Shown in pieces: positions 50,972 through 58,574 of a DNA stretch of 64,000 nt. The notes beneath the pieces are model-generated. The model made no database searches, was not told the origin of the DNA, and saw only the letters and a list, made by a program, of their open reading frames with translations. Source of the DNA: Streptomyces sp. CB02400. Its GTDB lineage: Bacteria > Actinomycetota > Actinomycetes > Streptomycetales > Streptomycetaceae. The stretch lies in the NCBI RefSeq assembly GCF_001905725.1, contig NZ_LIWB01000020.1, forward strand, positions 1 through 64,000. Direction: 5' to 3'. Position 1 is the first letter of the stretch. Each line of letters opens with the position of its first letter. A program made the position numbers and the translations under genes.

Positions 50972-52069
50972 GTGACCCGCGCGCTCACCGGGCACGACCT
51001 GCTGTACGCCGGCATCGCCCTCGCGGCCGGCCTGCTGGCCGCCTTCCTGCTGCGGATGCTGCTGCGCTGGCTGGGCCGGCACGCGGACCGTACCCGCTGG
51101 CGCGGGGACGACGTCCTCGTGGACGCGCTGCGCATGATCGTGCCGTGGGCGGCGATCGCGGGCGGTGCGGCCTCCGCGGCGGCGGCGCTGCCGCTGACCC
51201 GGACCGTGCAGCACAACGTCAACCAGACGCTGACGCTGATGGTCATCTTCGCCGCGACCATCTCGGCGGCCCGGGTGGTGGCGGGGCTGGTGCGCTCGGT
51301 CACCCAGTCCCGCTCCGGGGTCGCCGGGTCGGCGACCATCTTCATGAACATCACCCGGATCCTGGTCCTGGCGATCGGTTTCCTGGTGGGGCTGCAGACG
51401 CTGGGCATCTCGATCGCCCCGCTGCTCACCGCCCTCGGCGTCGGCGGTCTGGCGGTCGCGCTGGCGCTGCAGGACACGCTCGCCAACCTGTTCGCGGGCA
51501 TCCACATCCTCGCCTCCAAGACCGTGCAGCCGGGTGACTACATCCGGCTGAGCAGCGGCGAGGAGGGCTATGTGGAGGACATCAACTGGCGGCAGACGAC
51601 CGTCCGTGAACTCTCCAACAACCTGGTGGTCATCCCGAACGGGCAGCTCGCCAAGACGAACATGACCAACTTCATGCGTCCCGAGCAGCAGCTGACCATC
51701 CTGGTGCAGGTCGGGGTGTCGTACGACAGTGACCTGGAGCAGGTGGAGCGGGTCACGACGGACGTCGTCGCCGAGGTGATGACGGAGATCACCGGCGCCG
51801 TGCCGGAGCACGAGCCGGCGGTGCGGTTCCACACCTTCGGGGACTCCCGGATCGGCTTCACCGTCATCCTGGGCGTCGGCGAGTTCAGCGACCAGTACCG
51901 GATCAAGCACGAGTTCATCAAGCGCCTGCACCGCCGCTACCGCGAGGAGGGCATCCGCATCCCGTCGCCGGCGCGGACGGTGGCGCTCCAGCAGGGTTCC
52001 GTGGTCTTCCCCCAGCAGCGCGACGCGGACGCCGCACCGGACGACATGACCGCCACCCGGCCGATCTGA
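50972..52069 (+). CDS. MscS-type mechanosensitive channel
   Basis: 365 aa from GTG 50972 with GGAGGTGAG ahead. Four N-terminal helices, the pore-lining one being GISIAPLLTALGVGGLAVAL, then the MscS signature ALQDTLANLFAGIHILASKT and VQPGDYIRLSSGEEGYVEDI of the beta domain. An alpha/beta C-terminal vestibule follows. It opens under membrane tension and releases solutes at osmotic downshock. A charged tail ends it. Upstream of icd but separated by 147 bp. Confidence 0.93.
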   Translation: MTRALTGHDLLYAGIALAAGLLAAFLLRMLLRWLGRHADRTRWRGDDVLVDALRMIVPWAAIAGGAASAAAALPLTRTVQHNVNQTLTLMVIFAATISAARVVAGLVRSVTQSRSGVAGSATIFMNITRILVLAIGFLVGLQTLGISIAPLLTALGVGGLAVALALQDTLANLFAGIHILASKTVQPGDYIRLSSGEEGYVEDINWRQTTVRELSNNLVVIPNGQLAKTNMTNFMRPEQQLTILVQVGVSYDSDLEQVERVTTDVVAEVMTEITGAVPEHEPAVRFHTFGDSRIGFTVILGVGEFSDQYRIKHEFIKRLHRRYREEGIRIPSPARTVALQQGSVVFPQQRDADAAPDDMTATRPI

Positions 52070-52171
52070 GCACACCGGCCGGGCGATCTCCCGCCGCGCC
52101 GACGAGGATCGTGGCGGGAGGTCGGCCGGAACTCGGCGCGGACCCCTGTCGAGCCCCGGTCGATCACGAGA

Positions 52172-52187
52172 TATCTTGATGTCGAGC
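52172..52187. promoter_or_regulatory. Imperfect palindrome upstream of icd
   Basis: CTTGA-TG-TCGAG-type near-palindrome about 30-45 bp upstream of the GTG at 52217, preceded by AGATATCT. Candidate operator or promoter element of icd. Confidence 0.4.
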
Positions 52188-52216
52188 AATGTTGCAGACG
52201 TGGAGCGGAGCACCCG

Positions 52217-54436
52217 GTGACTGACTCGACCATCATCTATACGCACACTGACGAGGCCCCGGCCCTGGCGACGTATTCCTTCCTGCCGGTGGTCCAGGCG
52301 TACGCCTCGCAGGCGGGTGTCGCCGTGGAGACGCGTGACATCTCGCTGGCCGGGCGCATCATCGCCCTGTTCCCGGAGTACCTGGCCGAGGACCAGCGCA
52401 TCCCGGACGCCCTCTCGGAGCTCGGTGAGCTGGCCAAGACGCCGGCGGCCAACATCATCAAGCTGCCGAACATCTCGGCGTCGATCCCGCAGCTCAAGGC
52501 CGCGATCGCCGAGCTGCAGGGCCAGGGCTACGCGCTGCCGGCCTACCCGGACGACCCGAAGACCGACGAGGAGCGCGACATCCGCGCCCGCTACGACAAG
52601 GTCAAGGGTTCGGCCGTCAACCCGGTGCTGCGTGAGGGCAACTCCGACCGCCGCGCCCCCGCCTCGGTGAAGAACTACGCCAAGACCCACCCGCACCGCA
52701 TGGGCGCCTGGACCGCCGAGTCCAAGACCAACGTCGCGACCATGGGCGAGAACGACTTCCGCTCCACCGAGAAGTCGGTCGTCATCGCCGAGGACGGCGC
52801 GCTGCGCATCGAGCTGGTCGGCGACGACGGCACCACCACCGTGCTGCGCGAGTCCGTGCCGGTGAAGAAGGACGAGGTCGTCGACGCCTCCGTGATGCGC
52901 GTCGCCGCGCTGCGCGAGTTCCTGACCGCGCAGGTCGCCCGCGCCAAGCAGGAGGGCGTGCTGTTCTCCGTGCACCTCAAGGCCACGATGATGAAGGTCT
53001 CCGACCCGATCGTCTTCGGCCACGTGGTGCGCGCCTTCTTCCCGAAGACGTTCGCGCAGTACGGCGAGCAGCTCGCCGCGGCCGGCCTCACCCCGAACGA
53101 CGGCCTGGGCGGCATCTACAAGGGCCTGGAGTCCCTGCCCGAGGGCGCCGAGATCAAGGCGTCCTTCGACGCCGAGCTCGCCGAGGGCCCGGAGCTGGCG
53201 ATGGTCGACTCCGACAAGGGCATCACCAACCTGCACGTCCCCTCGGACGTCATCGTCGACGCCTCCATGCCGGCCATGATCCGCACCTCCGGCCACATGT
53301 GGGGCCCCGACGGCCAGGAGGCCGACACCCTCGCGGTGCTGCCGGACTCCAGCTACGCCGGCGTCTACCAGGCCGTGATCGAGGACTGCCGTGCCAACGG
53401 CGCGTACGACCCGTCCACCATGGGCTCGGTGCCGAACGTCGGTCTGATGGCGCAGAAGGCCGAGGAGTACGGCAGCCACGACAAGACCTTCGAGATCCCC
53501 ACCACGGGTACGGTCCGGCTGGTCGACGGCAACGGCGACGCGGTCCTCGAGCAGACGGTCTCCGCCGGTGACATCTTCCGCGCCTGCCAGACCAAGGACG
53601 CGCCGATCCGCGACTGGGTGAAGCTGGCCGTCACCCGCGCCCGCGCCACCGGCGACCCGGCGGTGTTCTGGCTGGACGCCACCCGCGCCCACGACGCCAA
53701 CCTGATCGCCAAGGTCGAGCAGTACCTGCCGGAGCACGACACCGAGGGCCTGGACATCCGCGTCCTGTCCCCGGTCGAGGCGACCAAGCTGTCGGTGGAG
53801 CGCATCCGCCGCGGCGAGAACACCATCTCGGTGACCGGCAACGTGCTGCGTGACTACCTCACCGACCTGTTCCCGATCCTGGAGCTGGGCACCAGCGCCA
53901 AGATGCTGTCGGTCGTCCCGCTGATGGCGGGCGGCGGCCTGTTCGAGACGGGTGCCGGCGGCTCCGCGCCGAAGCACGTGCAGCAGCTCGTCAAGGAGAA
54001 CTACCTGCGCTGGGACTCGCTCGGTGAGTTCTTCGCGCTGGTGCCGTCCCTGGAGCAGTACGCCGCGGCCACGGGCAACAGCCGCGCCAAGGTCCTCGCC
54101 GACACCCTCGACCGCGCCACGGCGACCTTCCTCAACGAGGACAAGTCCCCGACCCGTCGCGTCGGCGGCATCGACAACCGCGGCAGCCACTTCTTCCTGT
54201 CCCTGTACTGGGCGCAGGAGCTGGCGGCGCAGAGCGACGACGCGGACCTGGCGAAGGCGTTCGCGCCGCTCGCCGAGACGCTCGCCGCCAACGAGGCGAA
54301 GATCGTCGAGGAGCTGATCGCCGTGCAGGGCAAGCCGGCCGAGATCGGCGGCTACTACCAGCCCGACCCGGCCAAGGCGGCCGAGGTCATGCGTCCGTCC
54401 ACCACGTGGAACGAGGCGCTGGCGTCCCTGAGCTGA
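52217..54436 (+). CDS. icd: NADP-dependent isocitrate dehydrogenase, monomeric type
   Basis: 739 aa from GTG 52217. Converts isocitrate to 2-oxoglutarate with NADPH production in the TCA cycle, cytosolic. The length and the sequence (FPEYLAEDQRIPDALSELGE; NPVLREGNSDRRAPASVKNY; RGSHFFLSLYWAQELAAQSD) are of the monomeric, about 80-kDa class, not the dimeric class. Conserved residues for isocitrate and metal are visible in VLREGNSDRR and in KMLSVVPLMAGGGLFETGAG. The very strong codon bias for C/G thirds fits a highly expressed housekeeping gene. Confidence 0.96.
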   Translation: MTDSTIIYTHTDEAPALATYSFLPVVQAYASQAGVAVETRDISLAGRIIALFPEYLAEDQRIPDALSELGELAKTPAANIIKLPNISASIPQLKAAIAELQGQGYALPAYPDDPKTDEERDIRARYDKVKGSAVNPVLREGNSDRRAPASVKNYAKTHPHRMGAWTAESKTNVATMGENDFRSTEKSVVIAEDGALRIELVGDDGTTTVLRESVPVKKDEVVDASVMRVAALREFLTAQVARAKQEGVLFSVHLKATMMKVSDPIVFGHVVRAFFPKTFAQYGEQLAAAGLTPNDGLGGIYKGLESLPEGAEIKASFDAELAEGPELAMVDSDKGITNLHVPSDVIVDASMPAMIRTSGHMWGPDGQEADTLAVLPDSSYAGVYQAVIEDCRANGAYDPSTMGSVPNVGLMAQKAEEYGSHDKTFEIPTTGTVRLVDGNGDAVLEQTVSAGDIFRACQTKDAPIRDWVKLAVTRARATGDPAVFWLDATRAHDANLIAKVEQYLPEHDTEGLDIRVLSPVEATKLSVERIRRGENTISVTGNVLRDYLTDLFPILELGTSAKMLSVVPLMAGGGLFETGAGGSAPKHVQQLVKENYLRWDSLGEFFALVPSLEQYAAATGNSRAKVLADTLDRATATFLNEDKSPTRRVGGIDNRGSHFFLSLYWAQELAAQSDDADLAKAFAPLAETLAANEAKIVEELIAVQGKPAEIGGYYQPDPAKAAEVMRPSTTWNEALASLS

Positions 54437-54454
54437 CGCGAGCGGTTTTTCGGT

Positions 54455-54494
54455 GCTCCGCCCCGGCCGGCCATGCGCCCGGCCGGGGCGGAGC
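54455..54494 (+). terminator. 16-bp hairpin terminator of icd
   Basis: Perfect arms 54455-54470 and 54479-54494, loop of 8, starting 18 bp after the icd stop and right after a TTTTT stretch. Confidence 0.87.
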
Positions 54495-54514
54495 CGTCTC
54501 CGCCGCGTGGCGGC

Positions 54515-54904
54515 TCACCAGTCGCGGGTGGCGATCAACTCCTCGGCGTCCGCGTCGGCGAAGCCGTACGCCCGGGCGACGAACCAGAACTCCCCGCCTA
54601 TCTCGTCCCGGGCCACCGTCTAGATCTCGCTGCCCGCCTCCTCGAGGACGGCCTGCAGGTCGTCGAACTCCTCGGTGGCGGCGTGGGTCAGGGCACGGAG
54701 CGCGGTGAGGTCGGCGGGGCGGCCCGTCTCGACGCGCTCGCAGAGGGCGGGCAGGACGGCCCGGCCGCGGTCCACCACGTGGTCGGGGCAGTAGGCGTCC
54801 CGGTACAGGGCGCGCAGGAACGGTGGTCGGTCGCCTGCCCGTTGCCGATCGGCGTGGTGGTCCCCGGTCCTTCGGCGGTGGGCGTTGTCAGTGCCGTATG
54901 GCAC
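54515..54904 (-). pseudogene. DUF5713 gene broken by an in-frame TAG
   Basis: The minus-strand frame from 54904 reads FLRALYRDAYCPDHVVDRG, then LCERVETGRPADLTALRALT and THAATEEFDDLQAVLEEAGS, a DUF5713-like sequence. It hits TAG at 54622-54620 and then continues in the same frame with TVARDEIGGEFWFVARAYGF and ADADAEELIATRDW to TGA at 54517-54515. So the C-terminal 34 residues are cut off by a premature amber codon. The first 25 residues also look unlike the family and may not be translated. Function of the family unknown. Confidence 0.72.
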
Positions 54905-54950
54905 GGTTGATCATGTCGTGAACCACTGACAATGCCTTTGGAGCAGCTGC

Positions 54951-55748
54951 ATGACCGATGTGTCGTCGTCCTTCGCGTTCCTTTCAGGTGATCCGGGCTC
55001 CCCCGTGATCCTGCACGTGCCGCATTCCTCGCGGGAGATACCGGGGGATGTGCGATCCGGGATCGTGCTGGACGATGCCGGGCTGGAGCGGGAGCTCGAT
55101 CACATCACCGACTCGCACACCGCGTCGATCGCCGAGGCCGCGGCGCTGGCGGCCGGGGTCACGCCGTGGCGGTTCGTGAACCGGCTCTCGCGGCTGGTCG
55201 TCGACCCCGAGCGGTTCCCGGACGAGCGGGAGGAGATGCTGGCCGTCGGCATGGGCGCGGTCTACACGCGGACCACGCACAAGGACGTGCTGCGGCCCGA
55301 GGACTTCGACGCCGAGCCGCTGATCGAGCGGTACTTCCGTCCGTACGCGCGGGCGATGACGGAGGCCGTCGCCGACCGGCTCGCGGCGACCGGGCGGGCC
55401 GTGATCATCGACGTGCACTCGTATCCGAGCGCGCCGCTGCCCTACGAGCTGCACGGCGACGGGCCACGGCCTGAGGTCTGCCTGGGCACCGACTCCTTCC
55501 ACACCCCGCCCGGGCTGCTCGCCGCGGCCCGCGAGGCGTTCGCGCCGTGCGGGGAGACGGGGCTGGACAGCCCGTTCGCCGGGACGTACGTACCGCTGGA
55601 GTTCTACGGCGAGCGGGCGGAGGTGTCCGCCCTGATGGTGGAGATCCGCCGGGACACCTACATGACCGAACCGGGCGGCCCCGCGGGGCCGGGCCTGCGC
55701 GGGCTCGCCTCGGCACTCGCCACCCTGATCGACACGGTCTCCCACTGA
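54951..55748 (+). CDS. N-formylglutamate amidohydrolase
   Basis: 265 aa from ATG 54951. Contains VILHVPHSSREIPGDVRSGI (metal-binding His), DHITDSHTASIAEA, FVNRLSRLVVDPERFPDERE, and AVIIDVHSYPSAPLPYELHG (second metal His/Asp), the layout of N-formylglutamate deformylase-like hydrolases. In histidine degradation this enzyme releases formate and glutamate, but many actinobacterial members are not linked to hut genes and may act on other formyl amino acids or peptides. No hut genes adjacent. Cytosolic, stand-alone gene. Confidence 0.85.
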   Translation: MTDVSSSFAFLSGDPGSPVILHVPHSSREIPGDVRSGIVLDDAGLERELDHITDSHTASIAEAAALAAGVTPWRFVNRLSRLVVDPERFPDEREEMLAVGMGAVYTRTTHKDVLRPEDFDAEPLIERYFRPYARAMTEAVADRLAATGRAVIIDVHSYPSAPLPYELHGDGPRPEVCLGTDSFHTPPGLLAAAREAFAPCGETGLDSPFAGTYVPLEFYGERAEVSALMVEIRRDTYMTEPGGPAGPGLRGLASALATLIDTVSH

Positions 55749-55779
55749 CTCAGGCGCATCACTGCCTCCGGCGCGTACC

Positions 55780-55819
55780 AGCCCCTCCGGCGTTTGAGGA
55801 GCGGGGGTCCGGGGGCAGC
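55780..55819. repeat. Dispersed streptomycete intergenic repeat
   Basis: The segment with CCCCTCCGGCGTTTGAGGAG followed by GCGGGGGTCCGGGGGCAGC is one I recognise from many Streptomyces intergenic regions. It sits after the convergent stops of the amidohydrolase and the 151-aa gene. Confidence 0.6.
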
Positions 55820-55954
55820 CGCCCCTGGGACGGGGCGGCGGGGGCGAAGAACCGGGCCCGGCACAGCAGCCGCTGCCGGTCCGCCGCGCAGCGACCTCGA
55901 AGGGCGGGGAGTCGGGGAGGCGCGGCCGCCCCCTCGGCTCCCCGCCCAAAGGGG

Positions 55955-56410
55955 TCAGGCCCGGAGCCACTCCGTGACGACCACGTCGTCGTCGGTGTGC
56001 AGGCGTAGGGCGAAGGGGCCGGAGGGTGGGGTGGCGGTGGTGAAGCGGCCCAGGTCGTCGGCGGTGAGCGGGGTGGTGGGCTGCGGGCCGCCGAGCACCT
56101 CGACGCGGGCCGGCCGGGGCGGCAGCACCTGGCCCATCAGGCCCTCCGCGGTCACCTCGACGTCCAGCGTCACCTCACCGGCGGTGAAGGTGAGCATGCG
56201 CGGCACGTCCGTCGCGCCCCTGACCGGGATGGCGTCGACCAGCGAGTCGAAGGTCAGCTCGGCCACGCGGGCGTCGAGGTCGTGCAGCGCGTAGGCGTCG
56301 ACGGCGATCTGCAGCAGGGCAGGGGGCAGCGGGTCCAGGACGGCTGCCGCCTGTCGGAGTTCCTCCTCCAGCAGCCCGCTGTCGAAGTCGTCGTTCATGT
56401 CGTCGTTCAC
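55955..56410 (-). CDS. Protein of the subtilase-sigma-CHAT cluster, 151 aa
   Basis: GTG 56410 overlaps the sigma factor stop (GTGA); ATG 56398 is in frame. The N-terminus repeats NDDMNDDFDSGLLEEELRQA and a helical part (PPALLQIAVDAYALHDLDAR) precedes a beta-rich C-terminal half (MLTFTAGEVTLDVEVTAEGL; RLHTDDDVVVTEWLRA). No known domain; it looks like a small cytosolic adaptor or anti-sigma-type partner. Third gene of the operon after the peptidase and sigma factor, so it may be substrate, inhibitor or sensor of the system. Confidence 0.72.
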   Translation of the reverse strand: MNDDMNDDFDSGLLEEELRQAAAVLDPLPPALLQIAVDAYALHDLDARVAELTFDSLVDAIPVRGATDVPRMLTFTAGEVTLDVEVTAEGLMGQVLPPRPARVEVLGGPQPTTPLTADDLGRFTTATPPSGPFALRLHTDDDVVVTEWLRA

Positions 56411-57045
56411 GTCGCCCCCCGTGCCTCGAGCCGGGCCCGCAGCCGGCGCAGACAGCGCTGGCGCAGCGGCCCGATGCTGCCCACCGCGATGTCGAGCGCG
56501 GCGGACACCTCCTGATAACTGGGCGGCGGCGAGGCGATCAGCACGCGCAGCAACTGCCTGCACCGCTCGCCCAGTTCCTCGAACTCCTGCCACAGCCGCC
56601 GCACGCGTTCGCTCTGCGCCGCCGCCTCCTCCGACTCCAGCAGCGACTGCTCCGGCGCACCGTCCTCGCTGACCCGGTCCAGCAGCTGCGGATCGTCCGT
56701 CAGCATCAGCCGGCGCGCGTTCCTGTGCACCTTCAGGCACTCGTGCCGCGCGGTACTGGCCAGCCAGGAGCCCGTCTTGTCGGGTTCCCGGATCCGCCCC
56801 AGATGCTGGGCGAAACGGAACCACACGGTCTGGTAGACCTCGTGCGCGTCGGCGTCGGAGAGCCGGTGCGCACGCACCACGGACCACACCAGTGGGCCCA
56901 GCCCTTCCACGATCGCCTTCCAGGCCGCCGCGTCGCCGTCGACAGCGGACCGGACCAACGCGCCGACTTCAGTACGCTCCACGGTCCCACCCCTCGTGTA
57001 CGGCACGTCATCGTACGCCGTGGAAGGGAGAACTCCGCTCCTCAT
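56407..57045 (-). CDS. RNA polymerase sigma-70 family (ECF-like) factor
   Basis: 212 aa. ATG 57045 overlaps the subtilase stop (ATGA), so the start is supported. Region 2: AAWKAIVEGLGPLVWSVVRA to EVYQTVWFRFAQHLGRI (residues about 37-80), including the promoter-melting helix. Region 4: CRQLLRVLIASPPPSYQEVS, AALDIAVGSIGPLRQRCLRR (residues about 160-205). It directs RNA polymerase to an unknown regulon. The upstream peptidase, downstream small protein and divergent CHAT gene suggest that it is controlled by proteolysis. No anti-sigma gene of known type is present. Confidence 0.88.
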   Translation of the reverse strand: MRSGVLPSTAYDDVPYTRGGTVERTEVGALVRSAVDGDAAAWKAIVEGLGPLVWSVVRAHRLSDADAHEVYQTVWFRFAQHLGRIREPDKTGSWLASTARHECLKVHRNARRLMLTDDPQLLDRVSEDGAPEQSLLESEEAAAQSERVRRLWQEFEELGERCRQLLRVLIASPPPSYQEVSAALDIAVGSIGPLRQRCLRRLRARLEARGAT

Positions 57046-58472
57046 GCCCGGGCCGAGGGTGGTGAGACCCGCTCGGGGCGCCAGGTGGGCGGAAGGAGCG
57101 CCGGGACGTGCGCCCCGCGCACTTGGGCGTACTCGGTGTTGGCGTCGAGCAGTTGCCGGCGGGCCTTGCGCGCGTCGGTCTCCGCCTGCGCGGTCATGTG
57201 GGCGGCGACCATACCAACAACGACGGGGGTGGCGAACGAGGTCCCGCTCCACTGGGCGAGCCCCTCGAACATCACCTGGTCCGGCTTGCCGGAGCCCTCG
57301 TCCTCGCTCAGTACGCCGGTGTGGCGCGGGTGGTGACACGTGCAGGCGTACGTGAAGCCGTAGCGGCAGGCGTCGTAGGTGGAGTGCTGGTACACGTACG
57401 GGACGGGCGTGGTGAAGCCGGTGAGGGCGCTGACGAGACGCTCACCGGGCGCGTAGGCCTTCACCCAGCCGCCGTGGTTGCTGAAGCAGGCGCCGAACTC
57501 GCCGTCCCCGCGCAGCGCGCCGACGGACAGCACGGTGTTCTCGTAGCCGGGCAGATCGGCGTAGGCGGCGGGCCAGAAGGGCGTGGCGCTGCCGTTGTTG
57601 CCGGCGGCGGCGACCAGCAGGGTGGGCCGCTCGCGCAGTTCCCGCATGAAGGCGTCGACGCCGAGGAGCCCGTCGGTACGGCCGTTGGAGGTGCCGGCGG
57701 AGAGGCTGATGACGTCGGGCCAGCCGTCCTGGTCGACGGCCTCGAAGAGCTTCTCGCCGAACTCGGACTCCAGGATCGCGCCGGCGTCGTTCAGCGTGCC
57801 GCGGACGGTGATGTCGGTGTTGGGGGCGACGGCGGCGACGAGTCCGGCGATGAACGTGCCGTGCCCGCAGTACTGCCGGAGGATCCCGTCGCCGTCGCAC
57901 TCCTCGACCTGGGCGTCGCCCCGGGTGTGGGCGAGCAGCGGGTAGGAGCGGTGGTCGTGCATGAGGCCGGTGTCGATGACGAGCACGCCGACGGCGGTGT
58001 CCGGGTCATGGGCGGTCTCGGCGGCGGCCGGGTTGGGCTGCCCGCCGGGCGCCACCGGCACGGGCTCGTCGCCGGGGCAGGCGTTGACCGCGATCGACAC
58101 CACGTGGTTGCGGCTGATCAGCCGGCGCCCGGCGCGGCCCTCGGCCGCCGACAGAGCGCGCAGCGCTCCCGCGACCGCCGGGTCGCCGCTGCCGTCTCCC
58201 TGGCCCGGGTCGGCGACCTGGATACGGGTGATGCCGGAGCGGTTGGTCTCCGGGCTCGCCCGGCGCACATGGTCCGGGGCGAGCCCGGCGAAGGTGGTGA
58301 AGTGCTGTCGCACGGTGTCCTCGACGACGCGGGCCTCTTCTCCGTCGCGGGCGAGGACGACGCCCTTCTCGTAGAGGAACTCGCCCGCGTCGTCCGGTCC
58401 CATCGCCAGGGGGACGCCGGGCATCGAGCGCTGGATCTGTGCGAACTGCTCGCGGAATCGCTGTGGTGCCAT
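57042..58472 (-). CDS. Cytosolic S8 (subtilisin-like) serine peptidase
   Basis: 476 aa with no signal peptide. Catalytic triad visible: D167 in VLVIDTGL, H204 in CGHGTFIAG and S412 in WSGTSFATPV; oxyanion Asn in AAAGNNGSATP. An N-terminal extension of about 155 residues (residues 1-155, VLARDGEEARVVEDTVRQHF; HVVSIAVNACPGDEPVPV) replaces the usual propeptide. A Cys-rich insertion (CRYGFTYACTCHH, residues 369-381) precedes the Ser. It leads a three-gene operon with a sigma factor and a 151-aa protein and is divergent from the CHAT protease, 102 bp between the two starts. Cytosolic subtilases with CHAT partners suggest intracellular proteolytic signalling. Confidence 0.9.
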   Translation of the reverse strand: MAPQRFREQFAQIQRSMPGVPLAMGPDDAGEFLYEKGVVLARDGEEARVVEDTVRQHFTTFAGLAPDHVRRASPETNRSGITRIQVADPGQGDGSGDPAVAGALRALSAAEGRAGRRLISRNHVVSIAVNACPGDEPVPVAPGGQPNPAAAETAHDPDTAVGVLVIDTGLMHDHRSYPLLAHTRGDAQVEECDGDGILRQYCGHGTFIAGLVAAVAPNTDITVRGTLNDAGAILESEFGEKLFEAVDQDGWPDVISLSAGTSNGRTDGLLGVDAFMRELRERPTLLVAAAGNNGSATPFWPAAYADLPGYENTVLSVGALRGDGEFGACFSNHGGWVKAYAPGERLVSALTGFTTPVPYVYQHSTYDACRYGFTYACTCHHPRHTGVLSEDEGSGKPDQVMFEGLAQWSGTSFATPVVVGMVAAHMTAQAETDARKARRQLLDANTEYAQVRGAHVPALLPPTWRPERVSPPSARA

Positions 58473-58574
58473 GGCGTGTCCTCCACTGGTGCGACGGCGG
58501 CCGGTGCCGCGGAGCTGTCGTGATGAAGAGCCCCCGGGCGGACGTTTGATACAACGTCACACCTGTGAGGCGTG

